Part shown: positions 7,682-14,571 of the stretch, one piece after another
Layout of the letters: each line of letters begins with the position of its first letter
How positions within the stretch are numbered: position 1 is the stretch's first letter
From: Tardiphaga sp.
Lineage (GTDB): Bacteria > Pseudomonadota > Alphaproteobacteria > Rhizobiales > Xanthobacteraceae
Direction of reading: 5' to 3'
Length of the DNA: 14,734 nt
NCBI GenBank assembly: GCA_028290765.1
Contig: JAQGJF010000380.1
Span: forward strand, 1-14,734
Program-made: the position numbers and the translations under genes
The notes under the pieces: generated by a model
What the model was told of the DNA's origin: nothing
The model's database searches: none
What the model saw: the letters and a program-made list of their open reading frames with translations, nothing else

Positions 7682-9586
7682 TTAAATGGTCACCTGGGTC
7701 CCGACCTCCACCACCCGGCCGGTGGGGATCTGGAAATAATCGGTGGCGTCGTTCGCCGACCGGCTGAGCCCGATGAACAGGTGATCCTGCCATAGCGGCA
7801 TTCCGGATTGGGCGGACGGTTTCAGCGAGCGTCGCGAGACGAAAAACGACGTCGCCATGATGTCGAATTGCCAGCCGAGTTTTCGCGCGATGACCAAGGC
7901 TCGCGGAACGTTCGGCGATTCCATGAAGCCGAAGCGCAAGCGGACCGTGGAGAATTTATCGCTGATGTTTTCCATCCGAACGCGCTCGGCGAGATCGACG
8001 CGCGGCGTCTGCGCGGTTTCGATGGTCAGGATCACATTGTGTTCGTGCAGCACCTTGTTGTGCTTGAGATTATGCAGCAGCGCGGTCGGCACGAAATTGG
8101 GATCGCTGGTGAGGAATACCGCCGTGCCCTTGACGATGTGGGGTGGGCGCTTTTCCAGGCTCTTGATGAGATCCTTGAGCGGCACCTCGATGCGCCGGGT
8201 CTTGGCGATCAGGATCGCCGCGCCCCGCCGCCAGGTCCAGATCACGATCGCCATGGTGAAACCGAACAGCAACGGCACCCAGGCGCCTTCCAGCAGCTTC
8301 AGGAGATTGGCGCTCAGGAAGGTCATGTCGACGACGACGAAGGGAAGTATCACCGCTGCGGCTGTCGCCGCACGCCAATTCCACAATTTCCAGATCACGA
8401 CAAAGCCCATGATGCCGTCGGCGACCATGGTGGTCGACACCGCGATGCCGTAGGCGGAGGCCAGCCCGCTCGAGGTGCGGAACAACAGCACCAGCATCAG
8501 CACGCCGATCAGCAAAAGCCGGTTCACCCGCGGCAGGTAAATCTGCCCGGCATGGCTTTCCGAGGTGAAGCGAACCTCGAAGCGCGGCAACAGGCCGAGT
8601 TGCACGGCCTGTCGGACCAGCGAATACGCCCCCGTGATCACCGCCTGACTGGCGATCACCGTGGCCGCGGTGGCCAGCACGATCAACGGCAACAGAATGT
8701 TGTCGGGCACCATCCGGTAGAACGGACTCTCGATGGCCGCGGGATTGGACAGCACCAGCGCGCCCTGACCGAAATAATTGATCAATAGCGACGGCAATAC
8801 GAAAAATATCCACCCGGCCTGGATTGGCTTGCGTCCGAAGTGTCCGAGATCGGCGTAGAGCGCTTCACCGCCGGTCACCGCCAGAAACACCGCCCCCAGC
8901 GTCACCAGCCCGACGGTGCCGTGCGACAGCAGGAAGTGAATGCCGTACCAGGGATTGATCGCGGCAAGCACCGATGGATCGTCGCTGATGTGGATCAGAC
9001 CCATCACCGCAATGACGCTGAACCACACGATCATGACCGGCCCGAAAGCCGATGCCACCCTGGCCGTTCCGCCGCTTTGCACGGAAAAAAGCACGACGAG
9101 AATGACGATCGTCAGCGGCACCACATAATGCTCCAGTGCCGGCGCGGCGAGCTTGAGACCTTCGACCGCGGAGAGCACCGAAATCGCCGGCGTGATCATG
9201 GAATCGCCGATGAACATCGAGGCCCCGATCACCCCCAGCGCCATCAGCGGCCAGCTCCGGCGCCCCAGGGCGCGCTGGCCCAGCGCCATCAGCGAAAGCG
9301 TGCCGCCCTCGCCATTGTTGTCGGCGCGCAGCAGCAGCAGCACGTATTTGGCGGTCACGACGATGAACAGCGCCCACAGGATCAACGACAACACGCCGAG
9401 CACGATGGCCCGTGTGACCGGCTCGTCGTGGTGTGCAGCGCCCGTGACCGCCTCGCGAAAGGCGTATAGCGGCGAAGTGCCGATATCGCCGAAGACCACG
9501 CCGATACTTCCGAGCGTCAGCGCCCAAAAGCCGGTGGTTACCGGCGCCTCGGCGTGGGCTTCGGTTGATGTGTCGCTGACGGCCAT
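7682..9586 (-). CDS. kup: Kup (Trk/KUP/HAK) low-affinity potassium transporter, paralogue 2
   Basis: 634 residues from the ATG at 9586 ([14 protein letters not shown] follows). It shares the full architecture of the adjacent paralogue: [11 protein letters not shown] at residues 33-43, [48 protein letters not shown], about twelve membrane segments and a cytosolic tail ending [14 protein letters not shown]. The tails of the two proteins are almost identical over their last 40 residues, while the N-termini diverge. The frame also allows an ATG at 9640, 18 codons upstream; neither start has a strong ribosome-binding site, and 9586 was chosen for family length. The 95-base gap (7587 area to 7681 excluded) and shared direction suggest the two genes arose by tandem duplication and may be co-transcribed. 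Confidence 0.94.
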   Translation of the reverse strand: MAVSDTSTEAHAEAPVTTGFWALTLGSIGVVFGDIGTSPLYAFREAVTGAAHHDEPVTRAIVLGVLSLILWALFIVVTAKYVLLLLRADNNGEGGTLSLMALGQRALGRRSWPLMALGVIGASMFIGDSMITPAISVLSAVEGLKLAAPALEHYVVPLTIVILVVLFSVQSGGTARVASAFGPVMIVWFSVIAVMGLIHISDDPSVLAAINPWYGIHFLLSHGTVGLVTLGAVFLAVTGGEALYADLGHFGRKPIQAGWIFFVLPSLLINYFGQGALVLSNPAAIESPFYRMVPDNILLPLIVLATAATVIASQAVITGAYSLVRQAVQLGLLPRFEVRFTSESHAGQIYLPRVNRLLLIGVLMLVLLFRTSSGLASAYGIAVSTTMVADGIMGFVVIWKLWNWRAATAAAVILPFVVVDMTFLSANLLKLLEGAWVPLLFGFTMAIVIWTWRRGAAILIAKTRRIEVPLKDLIKSLEKRPPHIVKGTAVFLTSDPNFVPTALLHNLKHNKVLHEHNVILTIETAQTPRVDLAERVRMENISDKFSTVRLRFGFMESPNVPRALVIARKLGWQFDIMATSFFVSRRSLKPSAQSGMPLWQDHLFIGLSRSANDATDYFQIPTGRVVEVGTQVTI

Positions 9587-9703
9587 GGTGATGAAGAACG
9601 CCCTACCGGTGATTTCGATCCGGGCTAGGGTGTCGAACATCGCCCGTCAAGCGCTGAACTATACCACCGCCGACAAAAACCCACTTGCTCACTGTCATAT
9701 AAT

Positions 9704-9714
9704 TTGTCGTACAA
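9704..9714. promoter_or_regulatory. GntR(FadR)-type operator-like site upstream of kup paralogue 2
   Basis: TTGTCGTACAA fits the TNGTNNNACNA consensus described for FadR-subfamily GntR regulators and is a clean inverted repeat with a 3-base centre. It lies about 118 bases upstream of the kup ATG at 9586 in an AT-rich patch of otherwise GC-rich DNA. An 11-base match can occur by chance, and no GntR gene is nearby. Confidence 0.3.
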
Positions 9715-9725
9715 CTTCCGATCTG

Positions 9726-9741
9726 AGGTATAATAATACCT
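9726..9741. promoter_or_regulatory. AT-rich 16-bp inverted repeat upstream of kup paralogue 2
   Basis: AGGTATAATAATACCT is palindromic apart from its two central bases and sits 11 bases beyond the GntR-like site, in the AT-rich part of the 283-base motB-kup gap (9587-9869). On the minus strand it contains TATTAT, usable as a -10 element, though no good -35 is paired with it. Nothing recognisable was found in 9745-9869. Confidence 0.3.
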
Positions 9742-9869
9742 AATATCGGCGAGGCTCGGACGGCGTAGGCGATAAGATCATGCGCGGTTTTACATTTTAG
9801 AAGCGCGGTCGAGGAACAGGTGAGTCCCATGCCCGATCAAATCCGCGGACACACCTTTGCGGCTCGCTT

Positions 9870-10700
9870 CTAAGGCTTGAAGTTCGGCGGCAACGGCGGA
9901 TCTTCGCGCATCAAAGTGATGGTGACGCGCCGATTGGCGGCCATCGAGGGATCGTCGGGAAACAACGGCGTGCTGTCGGCCTTGCCGGAAACGGCGGCAA
10001 CATGGCTCGGCGGCAATCCCTCCCGCTCCAGGATCTGGCGCACCACATTGGCGCGGTCGCTCGACAGATCGAAAGCGTCATACTCGCTTCGCGACGGCAC
10101 AAAGCCGGCCGCGGTATGACCGACGATCGCGACACGCAGCGGTGTCGCCTTCAGCGGCGCCGCAAGCCTCTGAATCAGGAGCCGCGTGCGTTCATAAGGT
10201 ACCTTGGAGCCGTCGGCGAACATCGAGCGACCATCCTGGTCGACGATTTCGAGATTGAGGCCTTCCTTGGTTTCCTCGAACATGATGTTCTTGGAAATCT
10301 CGGTGAGCTCCGGCATGTCCTGCAACGCCTGGCGCAGCGACGCCGAGGCGAGCGCAAATGCGCGGTCCTTTTTGAGTCGCGCACCGGTGATCAGATCCCG
10401 ACCGTTTTCATCGGGGCTCGGGGTGCTCGATGCTTCCTGGGGCACGACGTTGGCGGTGTTGCGGAGCTTGCCCCGTGTGGGCATGCCGTCAGACTCGATC
10501 ACGCCCGAGAAGCGCGATTCGGATTGCACGCCGAATGCATCGCGCATCGAACCGGCGACGATTTTCAGTTTGGCGGTATCCTGGGTCGAGAACGCGACGA
10601 GCATCACGAAGAAGCTCATCATCAGGCCCATGAGGTCGGCGAACGTGACGAACCATCCGTGCCCGCCCGCGTGCTCCTCAGCTTTCTTTTTCTTGGCCAT
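9870..10700 (-). CDS. motB: flagellar motor stator protein MotB (OmpA-like peptidoglycan-binding)
   Basis: 276-residue inner-membrane protein that forms the ion channel of the stator with MotA and anchors it to peptidoglycan. A lysine-rich cytoplasmic start (AKKKKAEEH) precedes one membrane segment at about residues 17-37, with the essential ion-binding aspartate D22 in VTFADLMGLMMSFF. A linker (about 55-130) leads to an OmpA-like domain (about 145-265) containing VAIVGHT, the LSSDRANVVRQIL helix and NRRVTI. The usual Asp after GHT is Ala here. The ATG at 10698-10700 lies 26 bases after the motA stop, so the two form an operon. No other flagellar genes are in the window. Confidence 0.93.
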   Translation of the reverse strand: MAKKKKAEEHAGGHGWFVTFADLMGLMMSFFVMLVAFSTQDTAKLKIVAGSMRDAFGVQSESRFSGVIESDGMPTRGKLRNTANVVPQEASSTPSPDENGRDLITGARLKKDRAFALASASLRQALQDMPELTEISKNIMFEETKEGLNLEIVDQDGRSMFADGSKVPYERTRLLIQRLAAPLKATPLRVAIVGHTAAGFVPSRSEYDAFDLSSDRANVVRQILEREGLPPSHVAAVSGKADSTPLFPDDPSMAANRRVTITLMREDPPLPPNFKP

Positions 10701-10726
10701 TGGGTGCTGTCCAGACCGCCGTCGGC

Positions 10727-11500
10727 TTACGCCGGGACCGGCTCACCCTCTTCGTGGCGATGCTTCTCCGGCAGATAGGCCAGCAGCATTTCCCGCACCA
10801 GCGTCGGAGACTTGGAATCCCGGATCATCAGAATGCCGTCGATGATCAACGTGCGATTGGTCTCTTCGTCGATCTTCTTGCCGTGCAGCTTGTCGGCGAT
10901 CGGCAGACAGAACAAGTTCGCCACCAGCGCGCCGTACAGCGTCGCCAGCAGCGCCGTCGCCATGAACGGGCCGAGCTTGGAAGGATCGGTCATGTTGGCG
11001 AACATCTGCACCATGCCTATCAGGGTGCCGATCATGCCGAACGCCGGCGCGCAGTCGCCGATGGCCCGGTAGATCTTGCTGCCTTCGTCCAGATGCATCA
11101 GGAAATTGTCGCGGTCGCGCTCGAGATTATCGCGGATGAATTCGAGGTCGTAGCCGTCCGCTACATAGCGAATTCCCTTGGCGAGGAACGGCTCGTCGGT
11201 CTCGACCTTTTCCAGGCCGACCGGACCCTGCTTGCGGGCGATTTCCGCGATGCGCGCCAGTTCGTCGACGAGGTCGCGCGCCGACAGCCGGCTCATCGTG
11301 AATGCAAACTTGGCTCCGAGCGGCAAACCGTGGAGGATCGCACTGAGCGGAAAGCGGATCAGCGTCGCCGAGATCGACCCGCCGAAGATGATGATCATGG
11401 CATGTTCTGAGATGAACATGTGCAGATCGCCGCCCATGAAAATCATCAAGGCCACGACGATGATGCCCGCGATCAGGCCAACGCTCGTTGTGATGTCCAT
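10727..11500 (-). CDS. motA: flagellar motor stator protein MotA/PomA
   Basis: 257-residue inner-membrane stator subunit. Four membrane segments are visible at about 4-22, 33-52, 150-168 and 180-200. The large cytoplasmic loop contains R89 and E97, at the positions of the rotor-contacting charged residues of MotA, and the channel prolines appear as P152 (CAPAFGMIGTLIGM) and P200. The length near 255 residues and the opening DITTSVGLIAGIIVV are closer to the shorter PomA-type than to the roughly 290-residue rhizobial MotA. The coupling ion (H+ or Na+) cannot be decided from this. The ATG at 11500 has CGGAG with a 9-base spacing. It is the first gene of the motAB pair. Confidence 0.94.
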   Translation of the reverse strand: MDITTSVGLIAGIIVVALMIFMGGDLHMFISEHAMIIIFGGSISATLIRFPLSAILHGLPLGAKFAFTMSRLSARDLVDELARIAEIARKQGPVGLEKVETDEPFLAKGIRYVADGYDLEFIRDNLERDRDNFLMHLDEGSKIYRAIGDCAPAFGMIGTLIGMVQMFANMTDPSKLGPFMATALLATLYGALVANLFCLPIADKLHGKKIDEETNRTLIIDGILMIRDSKSPTLVREMLLAYLPEKHRHEEGEPVPA

Positions 11501-11594
11501 GGAAAAAGCTCCGGCGCCTGGGCGAGCGTCCGACCGTCCTGGCCGGCGGCATTGCTCGTTCTAAGCATTGCCCTCACACCCTAGGTCCGCGCCA

Positions 11595-11609
11595 TTAAAG
11601 ACCCGTAAA
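11595..11609. promoter_or_regulatory. CtrA-box-like site upstream of motA
   Basis: TTAA-AGACCCG-TAAA matches the CtrA consensus TTAA-N7-TTAA with one mismatch, and a further TTAA lies two bases on (CTTAAG). It is about 95 bases upstream of the motA start, in the 260-base divergent gap between motA and the lipoprotein gene. CtrA controls motility genes in many alphaproteobacteria. The match is short and AT-containing words are rare but not absent here, so confidence is low. Confidence 0.3.
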
Positions 11610-11629
11610 GCTTAAGCGACGACGCGGTC

Positions 11630-11646
11630 GCGAAAGGCGCTTTCGC
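11630..11646. promoter_or_regulatory. 17-bp inverted repeat in the motA/lipoprotein divergent region
   Basis: GCGAAAG-GCG-CTTTCGC is a perfect inverted repeat with a 3-base centre, 20 bases beyond the CtrA-like site. The short centre favours a DNA-binding site over an RNA hairpin. The rest of the 11501-11760 interval shows no convincing sigma70 promoter for either gene. Confidence 0.3.
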
Positions 11647-11760
11647 TGCTTGCCAGACGCTGCCAGGTTTCGAAACGGGCCAATCCAGGGCAGTCCTGAC
11701 ACATCTTCAATACTCTGCTAACCATAGTCGCAGCTCACGCTACCTTGTCGGCAGCATCGG

Positions 11761-12186
11761 ATGAACCTTCGCAAGATTACCAGCTCCGCCGTGATGGCCT
11801 GCGCGGCGCTGCTTGCCGGTTGCGGTAACGAGCGCTTTGCGGCCCTCGACAACGCGGCACCGGCGGGATCGCCGGCCAATGCCGCGCCGGCCACCGGCCG
11901 CGTCGCGCCGCCTTCCAACCTTGCCGGCCGCTGGACGCTGTCATCGCCTGGCGCCGGATCATGCAGCGTCACGCTGGGCGCCGCGCAGGACGCCACCGAG
12001 GGCAGCATGGCGCCCGGCGGCGGCTGCCCGTTCAACTTCTTCACCAGCCGCAAATGGACGTTCGAGGACGCTGGCCTCGTGATCCGCGATCATAACGCGC
12101 AGACGCTGGCGCAATTGCCGCAAGCGGGAGCCAGCCGGTTTGAAGGCAAGGCCGCGTCCGGCCAGGTCATCGTGCTGTCGCGCTAG
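11761..12186 (+). CDS. Inh/Omp19-family outer-membrane lipoprotein (putative protease inhibitor)
   Basis: 141-residue exported lipoprotein. Its signal peptide ends in a clear lipobox, LLAGC, with the lipidated cysteine at residue 21. An Ala/Pro-rich linker (about 27-52) leads to a small beta-rich domain starting NLAGRWTLSSPGAGSC, with two cysteines (C68, C89) that could form the disulfide known in AprI-type inhibitors, and then the segment KWTFEDAGLVIRDHNAQTLAQL. This pattern matches the alkaline-protease inhibitor / Brucella Omp19 family (Inh). Members sit in the periplasm or outer membrane and block metalloproteases or host proteases; the target here is unknown. No protease gene adjoins it. 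The ATG at 11761 has only a weak ribosome-binding site. The 54-bp repeat begins immediately after its TAG. Confidence 0.85.
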   Translation: MNLRKITSSAVMACAALLAGCGNERFAALDNAAPAGSPANAAPATGRVAPPSNLAGRWTLSSPGAGSCSVTLGAAQDATEGSMAPGGGCPFNFFTSRKWTFEDAGLVIRDHNAQTLAQLPQAGASRFEGKAASGQVIVLSR

Positions 12187-12240
12187 AGCATGATCCGGAA
12201 AAGTGGAAGCCGGTTTTCCGAAAAGATCATGCTCAAACAA
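12187..12240. repeat. 54-bp palindromic intergenic repeat, copy 2
   Basis: Differs from the copy at 3881-3934 by one base and has the same orientation on the plus strand. It starts directly after the TAG of the lipoprotein gene, and the flanking CTAGAGC versus CTACAGC in the other copy suggests that the element edge contributes the stop codon. It lies between two convergent genes. Transcribed, it would fold into a hairpin with arms AGCATGATC/GATCATGCT. Confidence 0.9.
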
Positions 12241-12249
12241 AAAGATAAC

Positions 12250-12288
12250 GCTGGAGCATGTTTCAACTCAGTTGAAGCATGCTCCAGC
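12250..12288. terminator. long hairpin between convergent genes, second module of the repeat
   Basis: GCTGGAGCATGTTTCAACT pairs with AGTTGAAGCATGCTCCAGC around a minimal centre, with about 18 of 19 positions matching. It follows the 54-bp repeat after a 9-base spacer, just as a different hairpin follows copy 1. It lies 11 bases before the SDR stop and can serve transcripts from both sides. No U-run follows, so efficiency as an intrinsic terminator is uncertain. Confidence 0.5.
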
Positions 12289-12298
12289 TATGAGCTGA

Positions 12299-13120
12299 TC
12301 AGTTCAAGCCGGTCAATTCAAGACTGAGTGCACGCAGTTGCTTGCGGGCGGCGGCGTCATAGGCCTGTGCATTGGCTTTTGCCTGCGCCATGCCGTTGAA
12401 GAACAGCCCGGTCTTGCCGGACATGTCTTCGCCGACGGCAAGATGCAGGATGGCTTCGCCGCCTTGTTCGACGGTGCTGATCGGCGTGATGCCGCCTTCC
12501 CGCACCATCGTGGTGTTCATGTAGGTGGCGGGATGCAGCGAGTTCACCGTCACACCGGATCCTTCGAGCTCGCCGGCCAGATCGATCGTGAACATGATCT
12601 GGGCAAGCTTGCTCTGGGCATAGGCGCGCGTGCCGTCATATCCTTTCGTCAGCATCACATTGTCGAAATCGAGCGGATGCTGGCCGAGTGAGGCGACATT
12701 CACGATGCGCGAGGGCGCACTCGCTTTCAATACCGGAAGCAACAGGTAAGCCAGCAGGAAGCCGGACAGATAGTTCACCGCGAAGCGCAGCTCGTGACCG
12801 TCCGCGCTGGTTTGCCGGCCACCGCCCAGGCTGCGCGATCCGATTCCGGCATTGCTGATGAGGAGGTCGAGGCGTTGATGATCGGCCAGCACGGCTTCCC
12901 CGAGCCGCCTCGTTTCGGCCAATGACGACAGGTCCGCCGGATAGAACACCGCCTCCCCGTGCCCTTGCCGCCTGATCTCCTCGACAAGGGCCGTCGCCCG
13001 CTCCCGGTCGCGGCCATGCACTAGCACTTTCGCGCCGGCCGCGGCGAGTTTTGCAGCGACATAGCGGCCGACGCCATCGGTCGAGCCCGTGATCAGGATC
13101 GTCTTACCGTCCATCTTCAT
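12299..13120 (-). CDS. short-chain dehydrogenase/reductase (SDR), retinol dehydrogenase-like
   Basis: 273-residue cytoplasmic NAD(P)-dependent oxidoreductase of the classical SDR superfamily. The cofactor motif TGSTDGVG is at residues 11-18, NAG at 90-92, N116, the catalytic S144 (NVASLGQ) and Y167-x3-K171 (YAQSK) complete the tetrad. HGRDRE after the second strand (about 35-40) supplies an arginine that favours NADP(H). The pattern with LHPATYMNTTM resembles the retinol dehydrogenase/WW-oxidoreductase-like branch; the substrate is unknown. The ATG at 13120 has GGAG with a 6-base spacing. The gene lies 21 bases after the RraA-like gene, so they form an operon and may share a pathway. Confidence 0.9.
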   Translation of the reverse strand: MKMDGKTILITGSTDGVGRYVAAKLAAAGAKVLVHGRDRERATALVEEIRRQGHGEAVFYPADLSSLAETRRLGEAVLADHQRLDLLISNAGIGSRSLGGGRQTSADGHELRFAVNYLSGFLLAYLLLPVLKASAPSRIVNVASLGQHPLDFDNVMLTKGYDGTRAYAQSKLAQIMFTIDLAGELEGSGVTVNSLHPATYMNTTMVREGGITPISTVEQGGEAILHLAVGEDMSGKTGLFFNGMAQAKANAQAYDAAARKQLRALSLELTGLN

Positions 13121-13141
13121 CAGGCGCTCCGGTATCCGCGA

Positions 13142-13888
13142 TCAATGAATTTCGGCCGAGCGCGCCAGCGCCGCCTTGAGTTTTTCGAGCGAAAAATCCT
13201 TGGCTCGCGCGATTTCAAGGATCGGAGTCTCGCGACGGCCGCAGAGCTCGGACGCGTCGGGCAATTTCGCCGCCAGGTCGAACGGGATCACGATGGCGCC
13301 GTGGCGGTCGGCATGGATCAGGTCGCCGGACCGCACGGTCATGCCGGCCACTCGCACTTCGCCGCCGAAACTATCGGCATGAACATAGGCATGAGACGGT
13401 CCAATCGAGCCTGCCAGCGCCTGAAAGCCCGGGGCCCATTGCGGAATGTCTCGGATCGATCCGTCGGTGACCACGCCGAGACAGCCGAGCGCCTTGTGGA
13501 CCGCGCTTTGAACTTCGCCCCAGAACGCGCCGTAGCCGACGTCGGTGCCGTCGATGTCCTGAATCACGCTGATGCGCGGGCCGTGACCGGTACCGACATA
13601 TTCGTAATAGGCAGTTCGACGCGCCTGCTGTTCGGCTACCGACAGGCCGGAGGCCAGCACCGAGCGGATCGTCACCGTGCGCGCATAGCCGACGATCGGC
13701 GGCAGGTCGGGAAACGGGCAGACCAGCGGCTTGGTGGTATATCCGATCAGCCTGCGCTCGGGTGCGATGATTTCCATGGCATTGCAGATCGTCGGCGTGT
13801 CGTAACGCGCCAGCGCTTCGAGGACAGAGGCGGGCAGCGGTGCGGTCGCGGAATTGGTCACGGCATTTTCTCCGGTTGTTGTTTTCAT
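13142..13888 (-). CDS. RraA-like / HMG-CHA aldolase family protein
   Basis: 248 residues of the RraA-like fold, which includes class II 4-hydroxy-4-methyl-2-oxoglutarate / 4-carboxy-4-hydroxy-2-oxoadipate aldolases, oxaloacetate decarboxylases and the RNase E inhibitor RraA. Diagnostic motifs are GAFWGE (120-125), GVVTDGSIRD (138-147, with R146 and D147 at the substrate/metal site) and SGDLIHADRHGAIVIP (187-202). Keeping the metal-site aspartate favours an enzyme over an RNase E regulator. Length is slightly above the common 210-230. The frame starts at ATG 13888; a GTG at 13861 preceded by GGAGA at a good distance is an alternative start. Its partner is the SDR 21 bases downstream. The substrate is unknown. 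Confidence 0.85.
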   Translation of the reverse strand: MKTTTGENAVTNSATAPLPASVLEALARYDTPTICNAMEIIAPERRLIGYTTKPLVCPFPDLPPIVGYARTVTIRSVLASGLSVAEQQARRTAYYEYVGTGHGPRISVIQDIDGTDVGYGAFWGEVQSAVHKALGCLGVVTDGSIRDIPQWAPGFQALAGSIGPSHAYVHADSFGGEVRVAGMTVRSGDLIHADRHGAIVIPFDLAAKLPDASELCGRRETPILEIARAKDFSLEKLKAALARSAEIH

Positions 13889-13892
13889 CGCG

Positions 13893-13912
13893 CGTCCAGT
13901 CTTCGCTGGACG
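13893..13912. promoter_or_regulatory. hairpin just before the RraA-like gene start
   Basis: On the minus strand CGTCCAG and CTGGACG form a perfect 7-bp stem around a 6-base loop, ending four bases before the ATG at 13888. It would bury the GGAC that is the only ribosome-binding-site candidate for that ATG. Either it regulates translation, or the real start is the downstream GTG at 13861 and the hairpin lies in the leader. The remaining gap to 14010 shows nothing else clear. Confidence 0.4.
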
Positions 13913-14010
13913 GTGGTCCGTCAGGTCCGAAACTGTCCTGTCACAGATCGCAGGTCAAGGCTTGCATCTGGAGAACTCCGTCGATCGAACTTCAACGGCA
14001 AAGCGAACCT

Positions 14011-14481
14011 CTATCTCCATCTCTCGCCTGCATCCAGAATCCACGTCCGGTCAGCGAACGCTACATAGATGCGCTCCTGCCCAAGCGCAGCGCCTAGCTC
14101 TATCGACAGCTCGTTCAACATCGCCTCGATGGTCTCGTCGGGCAGATGGCCGAGATACAAATGGACCGCTTCGCCGGTGAACAGCGCCACGGGTTCGCGG
14201 TCCGAGCCCACTGTCCCATCGGGGCGCGGCCACGCATAGGTGACTTCTGCCCGGGTGAACATGCCCGACAGAGCGGGCTGGCCGGCTTCGAGGCGGCGTT
14301 TCATCCAGGCGCGGGCGGTGCGAACGGCTTCCGACACGTCGAAGACGCGCCCCTCGGCGTCCCAGCCCTCGCGCAACCCGACGCTGATGCGAAAATCACG
14401 GCGGGGGCCCAACGATCCCGGAACGACGGAATAATCTTCAGCCTTCGGTGTCGCGGGTCGGTTGATGGGCACTTCAGCCAT
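14011..14481 (-). CDS. uncharacterised protein, 156 residues
   Basis: I do not recognise the family. The protein is soluble-looking, with no signal peptide or membrane segment, and mixed alpha/beta in character. The N-terminal 25 residues are Pro-rich and probably disordered (INRPATPKAED). A central part reads DFRISVGLREGWDAEGRVFDVSE, and the C-terminal half alternates predicted helices and strands (ETIEAMLNELSIELGAALG, then ERIYVAFADRTWIL). The ATG at 14481 was chosen because AAGGAG lies nine bases upstream; an ATG at 14499 overlaps that site, and the longer frame to 14643 would translate the promoter and repeat array. A sigma70-like promoter and a palindrome array lie directly upstream, so it is probably transcribed alone and specifically controlled. 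Confidence 0.75.
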   Translation of the reverse strand: MAEVPINRPATPKAEDYSVVPGSLGPRRDFRISVGLREGWDAEGRVFDVSEAVRTARAWMKRRLEAGQPALSGMFTRAEVTYAWPRPDGTVGSDREPVALFTGEAVHLYLGHLPDETIEAMLNELSIELGAALGQERIYVAFADRTWILDAGERWR

Positions 14482-14533
14482 CGTCCCAAACTCCTTCATA
14501 GCTGGCTGGATCGGCTTCGGCTCTCGCGCGGCG

Positions 14534-14562
14534 ACTATAGCGGACTCGCCAATACGCTCCAA
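14534..14562 (-). promoter_or_regulatory. sigma70-like promoter for the 156-residue protein
   Basis: On the minus strand, -35 TTGGAG (14557-14562), a 17-base spacer and -10 TATAGT (14534-14539). The -10 matches five of six consensus bases and the -35 three of six, a weak -35 that fits an activator-dependent promoter. Transcription would begin near 14527 and give a leader of about 45 bases before the ATG at 14481. Confidence 0.55.
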
Positions 14563-14571
14563 AAGCGAGGG

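Noticed and set aside
9603..9830. 75-codon minus-strand frame in the motB-kup gap
   Set aside because: No ribosome-binding site or family motif, unusual composition, and it overlaps the candidate regulatory motifs and the kup start region.
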